Source: Bryobacteraceae bacterium
GTDB taxonomy: Bacteria > Acidobacteriota > Terriglobia > Bryobacterales > Bryobacteraceae
DNA length: 64,000 bases
NCBI GenBank assembly: GCA_019748195.1
Contig: JAIEPW010000016.1
Location: 1-64,000 of the forward strand
Direction: 5' to 3'
Part shown: positions 25,695-33,534 of the stretch, one piece after another
How the letters are laid out: every line of letters begins with the position of its first letter
Position numbering within the stretch: the stretch's first letter is position 1
Program-made: the position numbers and the translations under genes
Notes under the pieces: generated by a model
The model's input: the letters and a program-made list of their open reading frames with translations, nothing else
Database searches by the model: none
Told to the model about the DNA's origin: nothing

Positions 25695-26141
25695 TTGGAA
25701 CAGGAATCTGAACGCATTGAAAAACACATCGAGGAGCGGCGCGAGCAGTTGGGCCGCAACCTGGAAGAGCTCGAGTCGAGGGTGAAATCAAACTTCGACT
25801 GGAAGACTCACTACGCGAAGAACCCCTGGCTGGTTCTGGCAATCGCCTTTACCGGCGGTGCGGCGGTTGGCGCCATGGCCTCCGGCGGCAGCCGCCCGGG
25901 TGCTTATGGCAGGCGCTCTTACGTGGGAAGCGGCGGAATGGAGTCCAGCTCAGGCTTGAGTTCGCAAGCCGGCTCCCGGCTAGCCAGCACCTGGGGGAAC
26001 ATCCAGGGCGCGGTGCTTACGGCCGCCACCCGCAAGGTTGAAGATTTTCTGGACGAGCTTCTACCGGGTTTCCGGGACGAGTATCGCAGCCAAAGCGGTC
26101 AACAGCGCGGCGGCGAGTCCAGTTCCCCTAGCATTCAATAA
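25695..26141 (+). CDS. Small DUF3618-like membrane protein
   Basis: 148 aa from TTG 25695, preceded by AAAGGAG. The N-terminal helix ('IEKHIEERREQLGRNLEELE') has the 'I...I...R..L...L..LE' pattern of DUF3618. A transmembrane segment follows ('PWLVLAIAFTGGAAVGAMA', residues 48-66), then a Ser/Gly-rich region and a C-terminal amphipathic helix ('AATRKVEDFLDELLPG'). The gap upstream (25467-25694) does not contain a convincing gene; in many genomes a phage-holin-like protein is found in such clusters, and here none is visible. A stem-loop directly follows the stop. Confidence 0.75.
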   Translation: MEQESERIEKHIEERREQLGRNLEELESRVKSNFDWKTHYAKNPWLVLAIAFTGGAAVGAMASGGSRPGAYGRRSYVGSGGMESSSGLSSQAGSRLASTWGNIQGAVLTAATRKVEDFLDELLPGFRDEYRSQSGQQRGGESSSPSIQ

Positions 26142-26145
26142 AACA

Positions 26146-26169
26146 AGGGCGATCCGAAAGGATCGCCCT
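26146..26169. terminator. Intrinsic terminator hairpin, likely bidirectional
   Basis: AGGGCGATCC and GGATCGCCCT form a perfect 10-bp stem with a GAAA loop on the plus strand. The plus-strand tail (CATTCTCC) is a weak T-run; the minus-strand tail reads TGTTTTATT, a better one. It lies between the DUF3618-like gene (+) and the minus-strand carbohydrate operon ending at 26223, and probably stops both. Confidence 0.8.
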
Positions 26170-26222
26170 CATTCTCCTCCGACAAGCAGAAATCTCCTCT
26201 AGCGGTAAATTTCTACCCAGCG

Positions 26223-26456
26223 TTACTTCACCAGCACGATAATTGTCCACTTGGTGGATCCGTCGTTAACTTCTCTCCATCCGCTGCAACTTCGGCGTTC
26301 CAAGACCGCAGCCACGTTATCGGTAAAGGACCTGCCGCCAAAGGTATCTCCGACGATCACCCCGCAAGGCAAAGATTTGGCGATACTTGGGTCAGTGACG
26401 CCGGTGATGACCTGCTGCACGTCAAACGTGGGATTCGTGACTGTGGTCGTACGCAT
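26223..26456 (-). CDS. Small protein of unknown function, last gene of the glycan operon
   Basis: 77 aa with a very good ribosome site (TAGGAGGT, 12 nt before ATG). It begins 'MRTTTVTNPTFDVQQVITG' and continues with Ser/Gly/Val-rich strands and two Cys; there is no signal peptide or membrane helix. It starts 17 nt after the stop of the glycosyltransferase-flavoprotein fusion and is followed by a terminator with a good minus-strand tail, so it is the last gene of that operon. The strong translation signal and position make it likely to be a real protein. I recognise no family. Confidence 0.6.
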   Translation of the reverse strand: MRTTTVTNPTFDVQQVITGVTDPSIAKSLPCGVIVGDTFGGRSFTDNVAAVLERRSCSGWREVNDGSTKWTIIVLVK

Positions 26457-26473
26457 TGTGGGTTTCGTACCTC

Positions 26474-29224
26474 CTACCCTTTATCGAGAACCGCGGAAGC
26501 CAGCGGCATGGTTTGCCGCAGCGTCGTTTCGTTCTGCAACCTGCGGTCCATTTCCAGGGCCGTCTCCGCCGCCTTACGGCCGGCAATGAATGCATGATCC
26601 GAGTTGTAATACTCCCATTCGCTGTACCGTCCCGCCAGTATGATGTCGTGATCGGCGAGCCATTCTCGAATCATCTCCACCGCCTGCTTCCGGTTATGGT
26701 CGTATACGACGTAGGCGTAGGGTAGGTCCACCTGGGTGGCGACCCAGACGGGATCGTTCTCGTCGATGATCCCTACCTTCCGGCAGTCCGCGATGCAGCG
26801 GTCGATCAAAGCCTGCCCGTCGGCCGGAAGCGGCTTGTGCTCCGAATAGGTGATCTCGCAGGTCAGCCCGAACCCGCCGGGCGGATTGCAATGAGGGCTT
26901 GCGTTCCCCTGGACGAAGATGCGGTGAAACACGGTGTCCTCCGGGTAGTAGATCCAGTGCTTTTCGGTCACGTTTTCGCGCCCGATGCCCAGGTGTACAC
27001 ACCGTACCGACACATGCCGCAGCAGGTCCACGGCTTCGCGAATGTTGGCCGGCGCGCTGTTGCCCATTGCCCGGATCAGAGCCGGGAGCGGCATGGTGCT
27101 GATCAACTGCCGGTAGCGAATCTCCTGCCCGTCGCTGAGCGTCACCGAATGACGTAGCGGAGAGACGCGTTCCACGCGGGTGTTCAGCCGCAATTCGCCT
27201 TTCAGATGCGGGAGGAAGCCGCTCATTAAGGCCTGAAAGCCGCCCCGCAGCGGATATCCGAAGCGCGCGTTCGGCCCCATCGGTTTCGGCGTCGGCTTTA
27301 ACGCGCCGTCGATCATCTCCTCGAGGTCGGGCATGGGGACACGGCCGCCGAGCCACGATGTTTCCATCTCACTCAGCGGGACGGCCCATAGCTTTTTGTT
27401 GTATGGAATCGCGAAATGCTTGGCGATGCCCGCGCCCCAAACCTTGTAAATGAACTCCTCGAAGTTCCGCGGTTCCGCCTTCTCACCAGGCGTAACCCGT
27501 TCCTTGCTCAGCGGGGCGGAACTCTCCAGAATGCCGTCCCCGCAGCAATCCGCCACTCCATCCCGCGCGCACTCCTTGGAATGGACCGCGTTTCCATTCT
27601 CGTGCAGATTTCCCTTCAGCGAACCGTTCGCGCGCCCGTTGGCGGCGGCGCCGTTCGCTGGCGATCCGTTGCCGGCGCCATTTGCCTGCTGCGGGCGAGG
27701 CGGCTTGGATGGGCCGAAGCGCGCCTCAATGGCGCCCACGATACATTCCTTCACCACATCGGCAGGCAGGCCATACAGCGAGCCCTGGAAGGGATATCGC
27801 GTGTATACGTTCTTGCTGTACACCCACGCTTCACGATCCTGCCAGTGGACGTTGTCGCCGAGCAGCAAATTGTACATCTGGTGCACATACGGATCGGCGG
27901 AAAACATAATATGGCCGGCGTAGTCGAAGGTAAAGCCCTCTTGCTCGATGGAGCGGCACCAGCCGCCGACCTCGGAGTTGGACTCGATAAGCATGGCGTT
28001 CTCGCCCAGGTGGTAGGCCGCGCTCAAGCCCGTGGGTCCCGCGCCGGCAACCAGTATGGGGGCTGATGCGGGCAGCGTGGAGTTGGAGCTCAGATCCACG
28101 GTCGCCGAGCGGCGGCCGCCGATCGCATCTTCGATCAACGCCTGCATGCTCTCCACGGTGCGGCTCCAGGAAGTGCGGGCGATGACCCGCGAGCCTTCCT
28201 CGATCCGCGCGCGGCGCTCGGCGTCGCCGCAGCTCAGCGCGTCCTCACAAGCCTTGAGGAAAGCGGCGGGAGTGTCGCCGATGAACACGAAACGGCCGAA
28301 GGGCTCCACCACGTCCTGAATCGGCGTGCTTACGATCAGCTTCCGCGCCGCCATGTATTCCAGCGTCTTGGTGGGGCTGATGAAGCGCGTCGCCTCATTG
28401 CGCGCGAACGGCAGAAGGCAAACATCCCAGCCGCGGAGGTACGAAGGAAGCTGAGCGTATTCCCGCTGGCCCAGGTAGGTGATGTTGTCGCGCCGCGGCA
28501 GAGTGGCGGGATCGATCTTCACCACCGGACCTACCATCACCAGGTTCCACTCCGGATGGGCCGCCGCGATCGCGTCCAGAATACCGAGATCAATGCGCTC
28601 GTCGATGACTCCGTAGTAGCCGAACTTGGGTCCCTTGAGATGGCGCTGATCGCCGGCCTCCTCCTGCTCCACGACGCCGCGCGAGAAGTGCTCCGCGTCC
28701 ACACTGCTCGGGAAGCAGTGCACATTCGCGTGCATTTTCCGTTTCGCGTTATACAAGCTGCGGCCTCCCGTGAAAACGAGATCCGACATCGCGAACAACT
28801 GCCGCTCCCGCTCCACCAATTGCGGCGGCGCGTGCAGAAAGCCCGAGAGCTCATCCATGCAGTCATAGATCACTGCCTTGGGACGAAGCAGGTCCACCAA
28901 GGGAAGCGCCATTGGCGTGTAAAACCATGCGATATGATCATCAGCCTGGCCGGTCTTCAGGAAATCCGACAAGAGCAACCGCAGCAGGGGAAGTTGCTCG
29001 TCATGAAATCCGCTGTGCGCAACCGGCGTATGGGGGCGGAGAACGGTCACGTTCGGCGCCGGGCTTGTGATCTCCCAGCGCGCCTGCGAGGAATCGAACA
29101 CGGGCTCTTCGATGAAGAATACCTTTCTGTCTTGTGCCAGCCGCGAAAGCAAATGCTGCGGGCGCTGGTGGACGAAATTCCATCGAAGATGAGAGAAAGT
29201 GATGATTGCCGCGCTGTCGCGCAT
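26474..29224 (-). CDS. Fusion: GT4-like glycosyltransferase + UDP-galactopyranose mutase-like flavoprotein
   Basis: 916 aa from ATG 29224, with AAGGAG upstream. Residues ~1-370 are a GT-B glycosyltransferase: 'HLRWNFVHQRPQHLLSRLA' opens it, 'FGYYGVIDERIDLGIL' and 'FISPTKTLEYMAARKLIVST' are the donor-domain motifs. After a Ser-rich linker, residues ~388-916 are an FAD-dependent amine-oxidase/UDP-galactopyranose-mutase-like domain: 'ILVAGAGPTGLSAAYHLG' (Rossmann), 'EVGGWCRS', 'GHIMFSADPYVHQMYN', 'FEEFIYKVWGAGIAKHF', and a late 'GRYSEWEYYNSDHAF' FAD motif. Between residues ~505 and 585 sits an Asn/Gly/Ala-rich low-complexity insert. The enzyme could interconvert a nucleotide sugar or oxidise one and transfer it, but the sugar is unknown. 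Separate genes for these two activities are the norm. Confidence 0.85.
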   Translation of the reverse strand: MRDSAAIITFSHLRWNFVHQRPQHLLSRLAQDRKVFFIEEPVFDSSQARWEITSPAPNVTVLRPHTPVAHSGFHDEQLPLLRLLLSDFLKTGQADDHIAWFYTPMALPLVDLLRPKAVIYDCMDELSGFLHAPPQLVERERQLFAMSDLVFTGGRSLYNAKRKMHANVHCFPSSVDAEHFSRGVVEQEEAGDQRHLKGPKFGYYGVIDERIDLGILDAIAAAHPEWNLVMVGPVVKIDPATLPRRDNITYLGQREYAQLPSYLRGWDVCLLPFARNEATRFISPTKTLEYMAARKLIVSTPIQDVVEPFGRFVFIGDTPAAFLKACEDALSCGDAERRARIEEGSRVIARTSWSRTVESMQALIEDAIGGRRSATVDLSSNSTLPASAPILVAGAGPTGLSAAYHLGENAMLIESNSEVGGWCRSIEQEGFTFDYAGHIMFSADPYVHQMYNLLLGDNVHWQDREAWVYSKNVYTRYPFQGSLYGLPADVVKECIVGAIEARFGPSKPPRPQQANGAGNGSPANGAAANGRANGSLKGNLHENGNAVHSKECARDGVADCCGDGILESSAPLSKERVTPGEKAEPRNFEEFIYKVWGAGIAKHFAIPYNKKLWAVPLSEMETSWLGGRVPMPDLEEMIDGALKPTPKPMGPNARFGYPLRGGFQALMSGFLPHLKGELRLNTRVERVSPLRHSVTLSDGQEIRYRQLISTMPLPALIRAMGNSAPANIREAVDLLRHVSVRCVHLGIGRENVTEKHWIYYPEDTVFHRIFVQGNASPHCNPPGGFGLTCEITYSEHKPLPADGQALIDRCIADCRKVGIIDENDPVWVATQVDLPYAYVVYDHNRKQAVEMIREWLADHDIILAGRYSEWEYYNSDHAFIAGRKAAETALEMDRRLQNETTLRQTMPLASAVLDKG

Positions 29225-29322
29225 GTTTTGGCTCCTTGCGAACGAAAAAAGTCCGTTAGTCCCCACGCAAGGGTGGAACATGGCGCGGGGGCACACTGCT
29301 ATGTGCAACTGTTCTGCCAAAG

Positions 29323-30489
29323 CTACCCGAGCCCGGCCTCTTTGACGATCTGCTGGCTTTGCTGTAGGGCAGCCGCATATTCCGCGTTCAACACTCGCCG
29401 CAGATCGCCTGACTCATCCCGTACGTCCCACAGCCCGCTGTTGTGCCAATGATTGGGGTTCTCCCAGTCATACCGATCCAGAATCGGATACAGACAAACG
29501 CCCTCCACGCAGGCGCCGCGGCGGCACGCCTCCGCCACTTCGCGCGCGATCTCCAGAATCCACTTGCCGCGGCCGACGCCGAAATGGCTCGTTTCCGAAA
29601 CACACACCGGCCGCTCGTAGCGGTGCGCCGCCTCGAGAATGATCTGATGGAAGGGCACCCAGCGCGGATCGCGAGGCTCGTCCTCCCACCGCAGCCGGTC
29701 CAGCGTGTGTTCCCACTGGTTGGCGTGATAGTAATTGAGACCGACAATATCGAGGTACTTCGCGGCGCCGCCGAGTTCCGGCTCCAGTCGCCCCGCGATC
29801 ATGTCCCAGGCCTCGTATTGGGCGCGGTTGTACGACTCAGCCTCGGCGGCCAGGTCCGGCCGGGAGCGCGGCGGAAATACGCGCACTACCGGCTCTGGAT
29901 ATAGAAAGCGGGCGCCGGGGTTGACATCCAGAATGGCATCGCAGGCCGCGATGGTCGCCCGCACCAGTTGCCGCTTCAGTTCCTGGTCCCGCCCCGTTGC
30001 GAACGGATACATGAAGTCCCGGCACGCGGCCCAACACAAGAAAGAGATCTCATTGACAGGCGTAAAGCAGGGGATCTCGTCCGAGCTTTCCGTCAACACC
30101 CGGGCGGCGGTTCGGGCAAGCGCCGCCAGCCGGTCGACAAACGCGGCCGAGAACACGTCGAGATCGTCCGGCCAGCCGTAATGACAGAGCGTCCAGATGA
30201 CCTGCACGCCTGCCTGGCGCGCCGCCTTCACCATCGGAAGCCAGGAGCTTAGATCGTGGCTTCCGCCCCGGTCTACCAGCGGCCAGCGAATTCCGTCGCG
30301 CGCGCAGCGGATGCCCAGGGGCGGCAAGCCGGCATAGTCCTCCGCCGCCTTGCGATCATGCTGGACGCCCGCCAGCAGGTCCACCCGGTGGCCGTGCCGG
30401 TTGCGGTGATCGGCGGATTCAAAACCCGCCATCCAGAAAGAACGAAAGAGGCGGTTCTGTCGCGTAGCCGGATTCCAGTCTGACATCAT
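29323..30489 (-). CDS. Glycoside hydrolase, clan A (GH1-like)
   Basis: 388 aa. The start is taken at ATG 30489 (ACAGGTAAA precedes it); 30486 and 30504 are alternatives. A (beta/alpha)8-barrel enzyme of clan GH-A is suggested by the two acidic residues in the expected strands: Glu147 in 'FTPVNEISF' (acid/base, after strand 4) and Glu299 in 'VCVSETSHFG' (nucleophile, after strand 7). 'LGIRCARDGIRWP', 'WTLCHYGWPDDLD' and 'LNYYHANQWEH' also fit GH1-related enzymes. The substrate is unknown. It lies 98 nt upstream of the glycosyltransferase-flavoprotein gene, on the same strand, so it is probably in the same unit. Confidence 0.82.
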   Translation of the reverse strand: MMSDWNPATRQNRLFRSFWMAGFESADHRNRHGHRVDLLAGVQHDRKAAEDYAGLPPLGIRCARDGIRWPLVDRGGSHDLSSWLPMVKAARQAGVQVIWTLCHYGWPDDLDVFSAAFVDRLAALARTAARVLTESSDEIPCFTPVNEISFLCWAACRDFMYPFATGRDQELKRQLVRATIAACDAILDVNPGARFLYPEPVVRVFPPRSRPDLAAEAESYNRAQYEAWDMIAGRLEPELGGAAKYLDIVGLNYYHANQWEHTLDRLRWEDEPRDPRWVPFHQIILEAAHRYERPVCVSETSHFGVGRGKWILEIAREVAEACRRGACVEGVCLYPILDRYDWENPNHWHNSGLWDVRDESGDLRRVLNAEYAAALQQSQQIVKEAGLG

Positions 30490-30584
30490 TTTACCTGTTT
30501 GCATGTGAAGAGCCCGCCCGTTTAGGGGGGCGCGCAGGCGGAAACTACCTCGGAAGGAAGATTCGGTGCCCGCCGCCGCCCCGC

Positions 30585-31106
30585 TCAATCGGCCGGAATG
30601 TGTATTTTTAACTGATCCGCCAGGGAATCCACGGCGGTGTTCTGGCTCATATCCCGCGCTTCTTCGTCATGCGCCGCCTCGCGAATACCCAGCCGGTCGC
30701 ATATCATCCGCTGCAGTTGCAGCAGCTTGGTGATCTCCTTCTCCGCCAGCAGGTCGATCTGCAGGTTCAGGTGCGCCCGCCGGTCGCTGCCGGCGCTCAT
30801 GCGGTTCTGCTTCATCAATACAAAGGAGGAGAGAAGCACCGCCTCGCAGGAGACGATCAAGGCGAGAAACACGAATGGAAATGGATCGAATGGCCGGAGA
30901 AACGGCGCCCATCCCGAGTTGACCAGGATGTACAGCGCGAATCCGCAGACGTGGAGCAGCGAGAAGAAGAAGCTGCCGGTGAACGCTGCAATCGCGTCCG
31001 CGATGCGCTCCGGAGTCGTCCTCTGCCTTCGGAACTCCTGCTCGAGCTCCGCGATGACACGAATGTTCTCCTCGGCCGCCAGCGGCGGGCTCAGTCCAGG
31101 CTGCAT
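30585..31106 (-). CDS. DUF1003 domain membrane protein
   Basis: 173 aa from ATG 31106. The core matches DUF1003: 'ERIADAIAAFTGSFFFSLLH' then 'FALYILVNSGWAPFLRPFDPFP' and 'FLALIVSCEAVLLSSFVLMKQNRM', two transmembrane segments with the conserved 'FDPFP..L..I.S.EA....F.L..QNR' pattern, followed by a soluble C-terminal helix. The function of DUF1003 is unknown. It is divergent from the GlsB-like gene with a shared upstream region of 88 nt containing a sigma-54 promoter facing the other way. The upstream open frame to 31301 is not coding-like. Confidence 0.85.
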   Translation of the reverse strand: MQPGLSPPLAAEENIRVIAELEQEFRRQRTTPERIADAIAAFTGSFFFSLLHVCGFALYILVNSGWAPFLRPFDPFPFVFLALIVSCEAVLLSSFVLMKQNRMSAGSDRRAHLNLQIDLLAEKEITKLLQLQRMICDRLGIREAAHDEEARDMSQNTAVDSLADQLKIHIPAD

Positions 31107-31134
31107 GCCGGAAGAAAAGCAAGTACCTCTCCAT

Positions 31135-31160
31135 GGGATTTGGCACGGGGATTTGGCACG
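31135..31160. repeat. 13-bp tandem duplication of the -24 promoter half
   Basis: GGGATTTGGCACG occurs twice without a gap (31135-31147 and 31148-31160). Each copy contains the TTGGCACG core of a sigma-54 -24 element, but only the second is followed by a correctly spaced -12 element. Confidence 0.9.
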
Positions 31161-31169
31161 AGGTTTGCT
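31154..31169 (+). promoter_or_regulatory. Sigma-54 (-24/-12) promoter of the GlsB-family gene
   Basis: TGGCACG-AGGT-TTGCT is an exact match to the RpoN consensus (TGGCACG-N4-TTGCW), with GG (31155-31156) and GC (31167-31168) 10 nt apart. The start site is expected near 31180, leaving a leader of about 15 nt with the ribosome site GGGAGAG before ATG 31195. Confidence 0.85.
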
Positions 31170-31194
31170 GATAGTTAGAGTGGGAGAGAACACA

Positions 31195-31455
31195 ATGCCC
31201 GAAATTCTGACTTGGATCATCTTTGGGTTGATCGTGGGTGTTATCGCGAAGTTCCTGATGCCGGGACGAGATCCCGGCGGGATCATCGTGACGATACTCA
31301 TCGGTATCGCTGGTTCACTGCTCGGGGGGTGGCTGGGTCGCGCATTCGGACTCTATACGCCAGGACAACCCGCCGGGTGGATCATGTCCATCCTAGGTGC
31401 GCTGGTATTGCTCATGATCTACCATGCTGTTCGTGGTAGGACGAGGACGGCGTAA
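31195..31455 (+). CDS. GlsB/YeaQ/YmgE family stress-response membrane protein
   Basis: 86 aa from ATG 31195, preceded by GGGAGAG. Three glycine-rich transmembrane segments: 'ILTWIIFGLIVGVIAKFLMP', 'GGIIVTILIGIAGSLLGGWL', and 'AGWIMSILGALVLLMIYHAV'. The 'GLIVG.IA..L.PG.DPGG...T...GI.G...G' pattern is that of the transglycosylase-associated/GlsB family, linked in other bacteria to general stress response. The promoter is a sigma-54 type (31154-31169), so expression needs RpoN and an activator. A perfect terminator follows. The three features together make a compact, self-contained unit. Confidence 0.9.
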   Translation: MPEILTWIIFGLIVGVIAKFLMPGRDPGGIIVTILIGIAGSLLGGWLGRAFGLYTPGQPAGWIMSILGALVLLMIYHAVRGRTRTA

Positions 31456-31483
31456 CCGCAGCCGGGATGACCGGCGTTGATGA

Positions 31484-31519
31484 AAATGCCGGCGGGATCT
31501 TCGGATCCCGCCGGCATTT
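31484..31519. terminator. Bidirectional intrinsic terminator, 16-bp stem
   Basis: AAATGCCGGCGGGATC and GATCCCGCCGGCATTT pair perfectly (16 bp) around a TTCG loop. It lies between the GlsB-like gene (+) and the convergent response-regulator gene (-). The AAA/TTT ends give U-tracts in both directions. Confidence 0.9.
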
Positions 31520-31544
31520 GCTTTTCGAGCGCCGCGAAAAAAGA

Positions 31545-31943
31545 CTAGGCGTGCGCGAGCTGCAGTTCTTCCTTGATCAGCTCTCCGATCTTCATAAACT
31601 CCTTCAGGCGCATCGGTTTCACGATGTAATGCCGCACTCCCAGCCGGGAGATCCACTCCTTCTCGCCAGGCGCATCGGAGGACGTCAGCACCGCCACGGG
31701 CACGTCTAGATCGGTTCGGGCGCGCAATGCCTTCAGGATTTCCATTCCGCCCACGGTGGGAAGATTCAGGTCCAGAAGCACCAGGTCCGGCAGAGGCTCG
31801 CTACCCCAGCCCCGAATGCGGTTCAAGGCTTCCTGCCCGTCTTGAATGACGGTGAGCTCGCATTCGACATCCGCGCCGGACAACGCCTCACGCATCAGAA
31901 ATACATCCGCTGGGTTGTCCTCAATGAGCATGACGTGTTTCAT
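31545..31943 (-). CDS. Single-domain response regulator (CheY/Rcp1-like)
   Basis: 132 aa with one receiver domain only. The acidic pocket and switch residues are present: Glu8-Asp9 ('LIEDNP'), phosphoacceptor Asp58 ('LVLLDLNLP'), Thr87 ('VLTSSD') and Lys109 ('IVKPM'). The longer loop after strand 3 and the 'NPADVFLMREAL' helix are typical of the Rcp1-like group that works with bacteriophytochrome or hybrid kinases. No kinase gene is adjacent, so its partner is unknown. It would act by protein-protein contact, not by DNA binding. Confidence 0.9.
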   Translation of the reverse strand: MKHVMLIEDNPADVFLMREALSGADVECELTVIQDGQEALNRIRGWGSEPLPDLVLLDLNLPTVGGMEILKALRARTDLDVPVAVLTSSDAPGEKEWISRLGVRHYIVKPMRLKEFMKIGELIKEELQLAHA

Positions 31944-32007
31944 AAGTCCGCAACTCCCTATTTCTCTCCAGAATCCGTAGAACCAGTTCGCAGCGAAAAT
32001 GTTTCAA

Positions 32008-32808
32008 TCAGGCTCCACGAGCCTCATGCGAGCCCGCGGCGCGGACCCACGCCTTCCTTAGAACATCGGCCGAGTACCGCAAATACTCGCGATCAGGGGT
32101 AAAAACCTCGAGGGTAACAGTACTATCGTACTGGGCCGCCTGCAAGATTCGTACTGTCCAATCCAAGTCGATCGTTCCCGCCCCGAGCGGCAGATGGAGG
32201 TCCGCGCTGCCCCCCTTGTTGTCGTGCAGGTGAACGTGGCGCAAACGGGAGCCAAACCGCTTCAGGATCGCCTCCGCCGAATTGGCCGGAACCAGCAGGT
32301 TCGCATGCCCGATGTCGAGATGCAAGCCGAGTTCCGGAACCGGGTCGAGCAGTTCTCCCAGTTGCTCGGGCGTGTTGAATTCTCCCGGCAGGTTCTCGAT
32401 CATCAGCCCGACGCCGCAGGCGCGCGCGGTGGTCAGTAGTTCCTCGATCGTGGCTCGATTGCGCTCGATGATGAAGCTTCGCGGGTGGAACGGCGTATGC
32501 CGGTCGGGATGCAGGTTGACCCAGCTAACGCCCAGTTCGGCGAACACTTCGATGCAGCGTTCCAACTCACTTACCGCCGCGCGCCGGACCTTCTCGAACG
32601 GGCTCGCCAGCGGCAGGTAATACGCGGTATGGCCGACCGCCTTGAGGCCGCTGTTGCGAAGCATGGTCCGCACCTCCGCTACCGGCACGCGATCGGCCGT
32701 GTTGGGGGGCTCTATGGTCAGGTCGACGAAGTCCAGGTTCATCGCGGCCATCCACGCGATCTCCTTGAGGATATCCGCGGAGGGATGGTTCATCGCGCCG
32801 ATCAGCAT
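32008..32808 (-). CDS. Sugar phosphate isomerase/epimerase (xylose isomerase-like TIM barrel)
   Basis: 266 aa. AP endonuclease-2/xylose-isomerase-like TIM barrel: 'VDLTIEPPNT', 'VGHTAYYLPLASPFEKVRR', 'VNLHPDRHTP', 'LMIENLPGEFNTPEQLG', 'LHLDIGHANLL', 'HVHLHDNKGGSADLHLPLG' and 'VTLEVF' supply the metal-binding Glu/Asp/His set. The substrate cannot be read from sequence. It is the last gene of a four-gene minus-strand operon (pfkB - GH4 - nucleotidyltransferase - isomerase), and its ATG follows the previous stop directly. A role in breakdown of a sugar or cyclitol released by the GH4 enzyme is inferred. Confidence 0.85.
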   Translation of the reverse strand: MLIGAMNHPSADILKEIAWMAAMNLDFVDLTIEPPNTADRVPVAEVRTMLRNSGLKAVGHTAYYLPLASPFEKVRRAAVSELERCIEVFAELGVSWVNLHPDRHTPFHPRSFIIERNRATIEELLTTARACGVGLMIENLPGEFNTPEQLGELLDPVPELGLHLDIGHANLLVPANSAEAILKRFGSRLRHVHLHDNKGGSADLHLPLGAGTIDLDWTVRILQAAQYDSTVTLEVFTPDREYLRYSADVLRKAWVRAAGSHEARGA

Positions 32809-33534
32809 TCAATCACCTTCCTTGCCGGCGGGATGAAGCCATGGCCGGGAATCGAGGAGGCGCGCCCGCAACTCGCTCGAATCGCCCATGCAATTGGCAA
32901 CCGGCCCGGCAAGCATGCCGAGGACCGCCGGTGGAAACTCGGTTTCGCGATCGCAGTGCATCCAACGATAGATGTTGAGCACCGAGGCGAGCAGCAACGT
33001 ATCGGGTCCGGTGCGGCGCGCCAGGCGCTGCCAGTCGATCGCGCCTCCGACGGAGTGAATCATGTTCAAGATGTCGGGCCAATCGCAGCGGTCCTTCTGC
33101 AGCACATAGAGCTTACTCCAGATCATCTCTTCGATTGGGATCAGCCGGTGGGTCTCGCCCGCGAACTCTACTTCCTTGCCCACGGTCAGCCACTCCTCAT
33201 CCACGGTGGCCCGCGAGTTGGCCATGCTCCAGATGATGTCAATAATGGTGTCGCCGTTGAAGCCCCGATAGATCCAGTTTCGATCGTAGGGGAGTTGCTT
33301 GTAGTAGTCCCAAAAACCGAGTTCCGCCAGCAGTCCGATCATCGCCTCCCGGCTTTCCGGGACGATATAGAGGTCCAGGTCCTTGGTGGAACGGGGGCCG
33401 GCGCCAAGGTAGTGGAGCATCGCCAGGGACCCTCCGATGGCAAAGGAAATCTTCCGCTCGGCCGCGGCGCGCATCACCGTGCGGTAGACGGCCATCTGGT
33501 TTTCCGCGGCGGTGGGAGGGGCTGGCAGGCTCAT
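32809..33534 (-). CDS. Nucleotidyltransferase-fold protein in a sugar operon
   Basis: 241 aa from ATG 33534, which overlaps the GH4 stop. The N-terminal ~100 residues have the minimal nucleotidyltransferase pattern: 'FAIGGSLAMLHYLG' (GG/GS motif) and 'RSTKDLDLYI' with Asp52 and Asp54 as candidate metal ligands, then 'IIDIIWS'. The middle ('EEMIWSKLYVLQKDRCDWPD') is the type of helix seen in AbiEii-like/minimal nucleotidyltransferases. The rest is helical. Such proteins are found as toxins or resistance enzymes, but here the gene is embedded, with overlapping or abutting codons, between sugar-catabolism genes. Its role there is unclear. Confidence 0.75.
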   Translation of the reverse strand: MSLPAPPTAAENQMAVYRTVMRAAAERKISFAIGGSLAMLHYLGAGPRSTKDLDLYIVPESREAMIGLLAELGFWDYYKQLPYDRNWIYRGFNGDTIIDIIWSMANSRATVDEEWLTVGKEVEFAGETHRLIPIEEMIWSKLYVLQKDRCDWPDILNMIHSVGGAIDWQRLARRTGPDTLLLASVLNIYRWMHCDRETEFPPAVLGMLAGPVANCMGDSSELRARLLDSRPWLHPAGKEGD

